The position numbers were made by a program, and so were the translations under genes. A stretch of 64,000 bases of DNA from Eleginops maclovinus (Eukaryota; Chordata; Actinopteri; Perciformes; Eleginopidae): positions 11,163,421-11,227,420 of the forward strand of contig NC_086368.1 of the NCBI RefSeq assembly GCF_036324505.1, in the 5' to 3' direction. Each line of letters begins with the position of its first letter. Positions within the stretch are counted from its first letter, which is position 1. Under the pieces are notes generated by a model. The model had not been told where the DNA came from, did no database searches, and saw only the letters and a program-made list of their open reading frames with translations. This document shows positions 55,901 through 64,000 of this stretch, piece after piece.

Positions 55901-58900
55901 TCATTAACTGTTTTCAAAGTGTGATGAGCTACAGCGTTTACAGTAAATAACAAAGGGAGGGGTCTTGTTTTCATACCTTTCCGAAACGTGAGGAGAAGGT
56001 TCCCGTGAGGAGCGAATGGAAAATTATGATGGTTTCATCCAGGTCCCAGATAAACACACGCTGCAGAGAAATAACACGATATGTAATGTTAACCTCACAA
56101 GTGTGTGTGCGTGTGAGGGAGAGAAAGATAAATATTGTAGAGAAATGCTGATAATTTTCAACACAGTGTGAGGGTGTGTTTACCTCGATGTCAGAGTCCA
56201 GAGGTGGTGCAGGGTCACTGACTCTTTTCCTCCCTCTCAACTTCCCATCCGACCCCCTTCGTGCTGGGACCCCCTCCTCTTTACCTGGTGTAGGGGGGCT
56301 TGGCGGCGGGTGGTACTCGCCTAGAACACACACACATAAAACAATGTCAGTCTCTATAAAACGACAAGTTTGATTTAGTAACTGAAGAGAGTGTTGAAGG
56401 GGAACTCTTTTAACTCGATTAACTAGTAGCAGAGAATTCTTTATGGGAAGTGATGGACTAAAGGTGTTTGGATCCATACCAGGGCATACAATTAGCATAT
56501 GCCATTTAAAAAACATATGTATAGGTCAACCAACTTAACCTACAGTACATATATTACTTAGTTTCTTTTTAAAAGGGCACCTAGTTTACCTTATCGTATT
56601 GTAAAGACACAATTACATTTAACATGGGTTTAAAACAACCTTAGCAGATGTTTTTTCATTACTTTTATTCTTAAAATCAAGCAAATATATCAAGTACAGT
56701 CCTTATGCAGTATGCTTTTTATTTGGAGTAAGGCATGGTATATAAGGCATGATTAGGCCATTTGAAATAACATAAGGTGCTTTGTCCATCCTTACCTGTG
56801 TGCGACTCTGGGCTGTGATTGGGCAGCATGACGGGGTGTTCTGGATGCTGATAGGCTATTGGAGCTGTGATGGCAGCAGGGCTGATGTTGCTGCTTGTTA
56901 TGTAGGGGCTGTTGTAGTGATGAGAGTTATAATACGGAGAGTACTGACTCTGACTGTAGCTCGAGTACGCTGAAAACTCCTGTCAAAGCGTAAACATTTA
57001 CTTTAATTAGTCAGTGTCATTTATCATTCCAACAAGAGACGTCCTAAATCAACAGCATGATTAATACATATGACAGTGATGACAGTTGCTTAATTGAATT
57101 ATTTGTCAGGACTGCTATAATTTGAGATGTATGTTTTCAGGATCTTCAGATGTCCTGGCAGTAAAACATCTTGTTGAAGTTACATTACTCACTTGTTGGG
57201 TAGAGTTGAATGGGGTTGAACTCGAGATTGCATGGGTGCCTTGGAAAATTCCAGATGAAATCCCACCACCTGAGAAACGATGTGATGGCAAAAGGTCAGA
57301 CATTCAGGAAATAATTCATCATGCAGGATAGAGAACCATTACAATCTGGTGAGAGATTTGACTTGTTACATCTTGTATTAATGAATTATCCTCTGATGTA
57401 ACGCCACAATATACGATCCGATCTGTGTGAAGAATATTAACTCCTTCTTCCGTGACAGCTCAGTGCTGCAGGAGCCGGGAGCGAGATTTATGTTTGACAT
57501 AACAATACAGGTGGGAAAGTGTGCTGCTGCTCTGGGAATCTTCTCAGTATAATCAAGCCAAGGCAGGAATGTCTTCCTCCAAGCAGTTTCCTCCTACAGT
57601 GACGCTGCCTCACCCTGCATCTTTCTGTGAAGTCTGTCCGTGTTGCTTGTTTGTCTGAATAATTAATATGACCTTTGCCAGACAGGTTACAGTCTAGGTT
57701 TGTCTGCTTGCCTTTGAGCAGGATTGCTTGCAGGATCTTTATGGTAAAAGGGTGAAAAATGGGCCAATAAAAAACCCATAACATTTCAGCGATATCCGAA
57801 ACAAAAAGGCAGATACAGAAATTACTTTCAGTTTGTTCAAAATAAATACTTTAACAACATACCTTGGATAGCATCTATGTTCCTCACAGCTTACAGCTTA
57901 AGAACAGCTCCCAAAAGGGGAAACGAGGAGCATTTGAATGCACCATTGGCCTTGGCAGAGGTCTGTGCTAATATAATCCAATTATATTACCTCCACCTAA
58001 GGCAGTTTGCAGCATGTTTCCCTTATTACCATATTCACCATCATAGTTCAGTGTGTTTGGTTTGGTACTAACATTTACCAAGTGTTAAACTGATGATGGC
58101 ACTAAATATGAAACAATCAACAAAGTAATTAAAATTCATCCTGAGGGGAACATTAAATGTTATCCGTCTAATGGCTGTGAACACATTTCACTCAAGACCT
58201 CACAATTTCAATTTCCTAGTGGTTCCAGAAGTAAACTAAACCTCTAGGAACCATTAATGTCTGCAAACAATCAATCCATCAAATAGATTTCTAGATAAAT
58301 TAGTAACAACTTTGCGCAGCACCTGCTTAAAAGTCATGCAGGTAAGGTTAACGGGTTAGGTTAGTTGAGCAAACTGGCAGCATCGTGATTGGCCCGCATT
58401 GTGTGCTGGGTGGAAGCCAGGGCCTCCTATTGACATACCTTGACAGTTAGTTGTGAAAAATATTGTGTGCATTGCAATTACATTTCCCTGGAACCAAAAA
58501 AGAAAACGTCAATTAACCTTTGCCAATAGTTGCTTTTTTGTTATGTACAGTAAGTTATTCAAAGCAGTATAAGTATAGATTGAAAGTTGATCTTCCTCAT
58601 TCTGTTTTGACTGTTGAACTGTGCGAGCTCAAGCTTCCCTTTGGCGATAATGAAGATTTACTCTCAACTTCCCTGACAAGACCTGAACCAGGATATTTGT
58701 AAAGACTCCCTTACTCAATTCCACTTTCCATTATTACATCAGTCTATGGCTAAAGCTTCATGCTGCTCCCCATTTATTTTTTTGCCATTCCACAGTGCAT
58801 GACAAACAGGAGACAAATGACTCAATGGAAGAACCACACTGAAACCTCCCCGGACAACATTCTTCAAAGCGAATAAAGGAAAAATCCAGGAGGTCTGTCG

Positions 58901-61730
58901 AGTAAACACACAAAAAAAGCTCCCATAGACCCCATTTGGTTTCAGTTGTACATGCAGTGTGTGTTTGGATGTATTTTTGTGGTGTGTTTGTGTGTGTCTA
59001 TGTGTGCATGCTAAAGCATTGTGTACAGTATAATGGACGACATGGAAACATTCCGAAATCCTACAAACATCGGGTTGTTGTGGCAGTTTATTACCATTTG
59101 AAGTTTGCAGTTAATGATTTATGCTTACACATATTCAAACAAATGTATTTTGTTTGGGAATCGTGTCTTACAAACTCAAACTACACTCTCTGAGGAAAAA
59201 CATGTTCTGTCCCGCAGTCGGGCTCTAAAAGAGCATCGAGGTCGTAGCAGTTTGTAAGATGTTTTATCGTTTGTGTGTTCACAGGAATATTTACATTCCC
59301 ATATAATGTCGGACATCTGAAAACTCCCAGTGAAGAGGAAGTGATGTGGAAAAATGTAGTTATTTGGGAAGGGCTGAAAACATGGGTAACAGAAAAAAGA
59401 GCTACAATTTCCCCCTCATAAACTACTGCTTATTATCAACTCTCCATGACAGTTGAGCAAAATAAGGCTTAACCATACTGATTTTACATTGTACAACTTG
59501 AGTCTTATTTTGGTATATTTGGCCCTGATCTGATGGGGGATCTGAGATCTGGTAACACTGAGACTTGAAATCACTAAAATGAAGTCAGACAGGGCAAAAA
59601 CTACAAATGTTAGTTGATAGGTTGTAAACAAACACACACGTTTGGTTATCTAAACTACTTTATTTGGAGGTAAAACTGCAAGTGAGAACATTGTAATCTC
59701 TTGTATCGAATCGATGAATGTTTTTCTTTTTTCTCTTCCAAATAAGTTAGGTTAACCTAAGCCTATGTATGACTCTTTCTTGACCAGTCTGATTTCTTGT
59801 TTAACTTTGACCTACAATACCAGCTCTTTTAGTGCAAATCCTGAGAAATTAGATTTTTTTTAGCAAAGCTGTTTAGTAGTTTGGATAGATTTTGATAAAC
59901 TGTTGACTTTCTGAAAGCCTGTGCCATTCTCATTCATGTTTCCTGCCTTATCTGACTTGTATTAGCATTGTCAATTACAATCTCTTATGATAACCCGTCA
60001 AAAACGTATGTAAAACTTACAAAAATAAGCAAAATATGGGATATGCTTTCAGATTGTGTTTAAATGCCAGGTGCATAATAATAAAGAGAGTAGCTCATAT
60101 TCCATTTAATTGAGCATACATTAGCTGGGATGAAAAGCGTTGAACCTCATCTGTTTACTGTTTGATCCTGTCTTCTCTTTGTCTCATCCGTACAGTGTAG
60201 CAGGGTCGCCCCCCCCCCCCCCGTCTGCAACATTAAACCTCCTCACCCCTCCGTATAATTCACCTTAACCTCTCCCCTCTCACACACAAGGTCAATTTCA
60301 CGCTGCTTTCAAAGCCATAAAGTCGCACTGAGCGAGTCATGCTTTGGGCGCCGGACGACTGCGGAATGTGTACAGAAGAGAAACACACACACACACACAG
60401 TCACAAAAACACACTGACACACGGCCATGTGTGGGCAGAGAGCTGAACACAGTTCCTTTGAGTTCGACAAAGACCCTCTGCCCACATCTTTGTTCCCTCT
60501 ATTTTTCTCCGTTCTCCTATCCTCTGTCTACGTGTTTTCTCACAGTCTCTTTCTCTCTTACAGAGACAAGCGCCTGCATGCTGTGTTGTTGGTCTGAGTG
60601 GAGAAAGGGGGCCTGACCCCGAGAAAAAAGGAGGGGTGGGGAGACTTTTGACGCCACGAGTCCAGACCGCAGCTAATGGAGAACAGGTGTGGCACAGAGA
60701 AGGAGAGGAAAGAAGAAAAAGTGAAGAGAGAGGAGAGGAGCTGAGGAAGGCAGCATGAGGATGGATGCTCTACCATTAAGTTTGAAATCAAAGCTGGTCT
60801 ATATAAGGTGTGTGTGTGTGGTAGTGTGTCCATACATTGAATACACACAGTATTTCAGACTTACCGTGTGTGTGTGAGTAGCTGTAGAGACCCTGACCAG
60901 GAGGAGTGCTGCTGAAGTTTGAGTATCCCAGAATTCCTGTCTGACCTGGAGAGTGACTCAGGCCTTCTTCTGTTTTAATGTCTAAGCACAAAGAGATTCC
61001 ATCAAAGGAGTACAAGATACATTTGATTGGTTACATCAAAATAAGACAACATACTGATTAATGTTAACCAAGTCTGCCTTTCAACTGGGGGTCGAATAAC
61101 ACATACACATGTATAACAATCTATCGTGGTAACACAATATTCTGGTTTCTTGTATTCATTACAAATGCGTCTGCCTAGTTTCCACCTGAATTAGTTTCCA
61201 GTTTCATGTTGTCCTATATGCTGTATTGTTATTCTGCTTGTTGTCTTGTCACCGCCATACATGAAAATGCTAAACCTGTGTATTCTTTCCTAACCAATTC
61301 TTTTTTTGAGCTGAATTAGAATACAGATTTGCTGTAGATTACTGTAACATGTACCTAAACCATTTTAATGTGTACTATGTGTATCATATGTGGACCTTAT
61401 GTGTATTATATGTGTACTATTATCAATTTGCATTTTTTCATTATTATCATTTTTATGATAGCTGGGATGTAAAAAATGGAAGTTGCTAGGTTTCTGATGG
61501 AAAATAACGTTTTTTTAAAAAGTGAGCCTTTTGAAGAATTAAACATATAGACACTAACTTTCAGAATCTGACGTTGTCTCAAAAATATACAACACATCCA
61601 CATCACTGCATGATTGTTTGTACTCACTGTAAGAGGGCATGCTGTAGCCTTGTGTGTGGTGAGTGTAAGGTGTGTACGGTCCCGCAGGCTGGAGGGCGGG
61701 ACTGTACTGAGTCTGTCCGTACGCAGCCAT
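46946..61730 (-). CDS. eya2: Eyes absent homolog 2 (transcriptional coactivator / HAD tyrosine phosphatase)
   Basis: Coactivator for SIX homeoproteins with a HAD-type phosphatase domain, acting in nucleus and cytoplasm during sensory organ, muscle and kidney development. Thirteen exons on the minus strand, 5' to 3': 61730-61628, 60981-60865, 57269-57193, 56979-56796, 56320-56184, 56060-55977, 52578-52489, 50254-50196, 49430-49270, 47988-47874, 47723-47602, 47479-47379, 47026-46946. They close to 476 aa. The N-terminal 205 residues are Tyr/Ser/Pro/Thr-rich ([20 protein letters not shown]) and include an IKTE motif near 36-39. The Eya domain spans about 206-476: [15 protein letters not shown] with Asp212/Asp214 (HAD DxD), [34 protein letters not shown] and the terminal [21 protein letters not shown] and [17 protein letters not shown] point to EYA2 rather than EYA1/EYA4. 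The first MAAYGQ ATG is used as start; human EYA2 has further upstream residues that I could not place here. The last-but-one intron acceptor is AAG. Confidence 0.95.
48441..49011. mobile_element. MITE (non-autonomous DNA element), copy 1, in eya2 intron
   Basis: Terminal inverted repeats GCCTGGTAATACCAGCC (48442-48458) and its near-complement ending 49011 match at 16 of 17 bases. A 12-bp direct repeat TAGAGTTGAGCT flanks both ends (48429-48440 and 49012-49023). No coding capacity is seen; a frame at 48689-48958 has no family features. Internal phrases CTAACGTTTGGTAATGACGT and TGTTCGCTGATTGGAC recur in the copy at 51991. Confidence 0.85.
51991..52315. mobile_element. MITE, copy 2 of the same family, in eya2 intron
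   Basis: Begins CTAGCCTGGTCCTACCAGAC and ends GGCGGAGCCAGGCTA, sharing the AGCCTGG terminal motif. Inside, CTAACGTTTGGTCGTGACGT and TGTTCGCTGATTGGAC match copy 1 in the same order. It is shorter and more GC-rich, and no clean flanking duplication is visible. It lies between the eya2 exons 50196-50254 and 52489-52578, ending about 170 bp from the latter. Confidence 0.75.
53605..54055. repeat. Teleost interspersed repeat ('TACTTAAGTA' family), nearly full span
   Basis: Starts with AAGGTGGTCAAGTAGTCTAC and passes through CTGAGTATTTTCATTTCATG, TACTTCATACTATATTTT and TTGTACCTTTTACTTCACTA. It ends with AAGATCTGAGTTCTCC and CCCCACCACTGG, in the order of a ubiquitous percomorph repeat. It lies in the large eya2 intron between 52578 and 55977. 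Class unknown to me. Confidence 0.6.
57270..60864. other. Large eya2 intron
   Basis: About 3.6 kb without exons. It holds a homopolymer C tract near 60211-60224, a short CA run near 60385-60399, and a purine-rich GAGAGGAA stretch near 60690-60745. A regulatory role is possible in eya genes but cannot be judged from the sequence alone. Confidence 0.5.
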
Positions 61731-64000
61731 GACACCTCTCCCCGTCAGCTGACTTTAAAGAGGGAAGGAGTATTGAGGAAACTTTTGGTAACAGGTTTTC
61801 GTTCTCTTTAACAACAGAACACCTGTTTTTGTCACCGTTAGAGGACGAGGAAGCACATATTGAACATGTAAAAACATGCAAACACATTCTTTAGAACAAA
61901 GGAAATATTGACACAAACAGTACTGGGTGCATATGTAGGTAGACTCTGAATAGATGGTAATTTATTTGCAACTTTTAGCATTAAAAAACAAAAACAAAGA
62001 CTCAGTCAGACTTAATTATAAGGAAAATAAAAACATAAGGTTCAGATAATGACTTTATAATGAACATCACACAGTTTAAAGTAACTATGATGTGGCTGCT
62101 ATCTGAAGACACACAGCACAAAACGTGACAAAGTAGAAATGAAATTCCACTTTCAACCTTAGTGAAGAATGCCATGAAAAACTCACCTGCAGTAGGTACG
62201 ATGAGTATGAAGTCAATAATAAAAAGCCCTGTGAATGACACAAGAACAGGCAATGTCAGAAAATGAACAGTAAAAACAGAAAGGAAATTTAAAAAATGCA
62301 TTTTATTAAGATAAAACGTGAATTACTGAGATGTGATTGAGTGCTTCTCACACATTACATTAAATGACCAATTTACCATCAGCATTACGCCTTTTTAAAA
62401 GTCCAAACATATTGTGTAATGCACAACACCCTCTAACACCACAATAAGTGATATGTTTTCACAAAAAGACAACATTAGTGTGCATTTTGTTTATATAATT
62501 ACCACTAAAATCAGGGTTCTACTGATTTCAAACACCAAAAACAGACTAATAAGCGGTCTCCTCACTCCCAAAAATACTGCCCAGTTATATCATAAGGTTC
62601 TATTTCAAGCTATATATAATACATATACAAATATTTTTTGAGTTAAAAGGCAGACCTGAGGATTGCAGTGACTGCAGAGAGCAGCCACCTTTCATCTGAA
62701 GCACTTTACTCTTTCTTTTCTTTGTAGTTTTGCCCTCTCACCTGACTCTATAGAGAGAGCTTTATCCTCTTTATCCCGTCACACTGCTGTTAGTCAGGTT
62801 CCTCTCGAGCCGTCAACTCTCCTGTGGAAACAATAGCAAATGCACATCATCAGGACACAGGTATGCAGGTGACTGACACATGGCGAAGTGCCTTGGGCCC
62901 CGTTGCAGCAGGATGAGGAGGAGGGGGGGAGCAGGTATTTTTTTCCAAACACAGTTCAAGAGGTGAATACTTTCAAGGACAGACAGAGAAGATGAATGCG
63001 GTCTTGATGTGAAGAGTAGGGTCATTAGCGACTCTGAAAGTCAAATGGTGAGCAACAAGAACCTGACAAAATGCTGAGTCATCTTGCTGTTTGGCACCTA
63101 TGCCTTGCATTGTGTGTTTAGCTATTAAGAGGAACGAGGAAAGATGATAATAGAGTAAGAAGGAAAAAGGGTGAAGGAAGAGAAGGCATTGAAGGTCTCG
63201 GCTCAGTAAGCTGGAGGTCAAAAGGTGAAAGCCACATGAATGAGTCTGAGCAGGAAGCTGAATGAGGTCAGTCTGTTTGACAGCAGATGCTACAGCTAAA
63301 TCATTCAAGGTACCAGTCATGAAGCAAGATGTATGATGGGTGACTTAAGTTGTAATGGAAATCAGCTAGGTAAAAACTCCATCTGCTAACACAATAGGGC
63401 CAACAGTATGTGAACAACAAACACATTTTACCCAGACTCTATTATTTCATATAGAGGTTAATCTTAATGTGTTTGGTGCAGGACCCCTCCTGTTCCAACC
63501 TGCACAAACAGAATCACAGAGAGTTTGACATGGAAAATGTGACTGGTCTGGCAAGGAGCAATGATCTCTACATCATCCAACACCTTTGGGATTAGTTGGA
63601 ACACTGACTGCGAGACGGGCCTTATCACCAAACATCACTCTGGATGAAGGGAGTGAATCCATGCAGCCAGATTCCAAAACCACACGGCTTTTCCAGAAGA
63701 GTGGAGTCTAATGGTTTTTTTTTTTAAGTCACACAATTTACTCTATGTTTGACCAAGTAAATGTACTTGATTTACTTAAGTATCTTGTTATTATGTGTGA
63801 TATTTTATCTGTAATATGTAGTCAAATGTTAATTACTTTGCTCAGATTCCATAAAGAGTAATTTGGTGTTATAGTGACTGTGAAACAACGTAGATCACAT
63901 TGTTGCGTACAAAAAAGTGAATTTCTATAATTGATTATTTATGGTTTTGTGTTCGGAAAAATATCACCATGCTCACAGCACTGCAACATATTCAATTGTA
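61731..64000. other. eya2 upstream region / 5' leader
   Basis: Upstream of the MAAYGQ start on the minus strand. An acceptor-like TCAG occurs just 5' of the start exon (about 61740-61746). A minus-strand donor-like CTGCAG/GTGAG at about 62188/62187 could end a leader exon. No further coding exon could be recognised up to the right edge, so the transcription start may lie outside the window. Confidence 0.35.

Noticed and set aside
62002..62301. Hydrophobic 99-codon minus-strand frame upstream of eya2
   Set aside because: AT-rich DNA giving Phe/Ile-rich translation; no family match and no splice support.

Overview
The window is nuclear DNA from a ray-finned fish, most likely a percomorph teleost. 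Seven vertebrate protein-coding genes are split by short GT-AG introns. The intergenic DNA is AT-rich and compact. The interspersed repeats are of teleost type: a hAT element, an L2-like LINE, an L1/Tx1-like LINE, a solo LTR, MITEs and GT/AAT microsatellites. I saw no bacterial, plasmid, phage or CRISPR features. The species cannot be told from the sequence alone.

Layout from left to right: the 5' two thirds of a glutaminase gene (gls2-like, minus strand, cut by the left edge); rdh5 (11-cis-retinol dehydrogenase type SDR, minus, complete); bloc1s1 (minus, complete); itch (HECT E3 ubiquitin ligase, plus, 23 coding exons, complete); pxmp4 (peroxisomal membrane protein, plus, complete); a tgm2-like transglutaminase (plus, 14 exons, complete); and eya2 (eyes-absent transcription cofactor/phosphatase, minus, 13 coding exons from the MAAYGQ start). 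I rebuilt exon boundaries by hand from GT/AG sites. Reading phase closes through every gene: rdh5 332 aa, bloc1s1 125 aa, itch 890 aa, pxmp4 212 aa, tgm2-like 685 aa, eya2 476 aa.

The genes do not form one pathway; what links them is synteny. From established human gene positions, gls2-rdh5-bloc1s1 match the 12q13 neighbourhood and itch-pxmp4-tgm2-eya2 match 20q11-q13. The window therefore spans a joint between two ancestral synteny blocks, located in the roughly 0.8 kb divergent promoter region between bloc1s1 and itch. The bloc1s1-to-rdh5 tandem order is the same as in human.

I found no convincing unknown biological system. The points most worth a second look are: a tiny itch uORF whose stop codon overlaps the main start; a pure CAG repeat in itch read as polyalanine; an extra 63-nt symmetric exon in the transglutaminase that replaces the acidic calcium-site region; a hAT element with perfect 8-bp target duplications but a deleted catalytic domain; a solo LTR with a 5-bp duplication; and two related MITE copies in eya2 introns.
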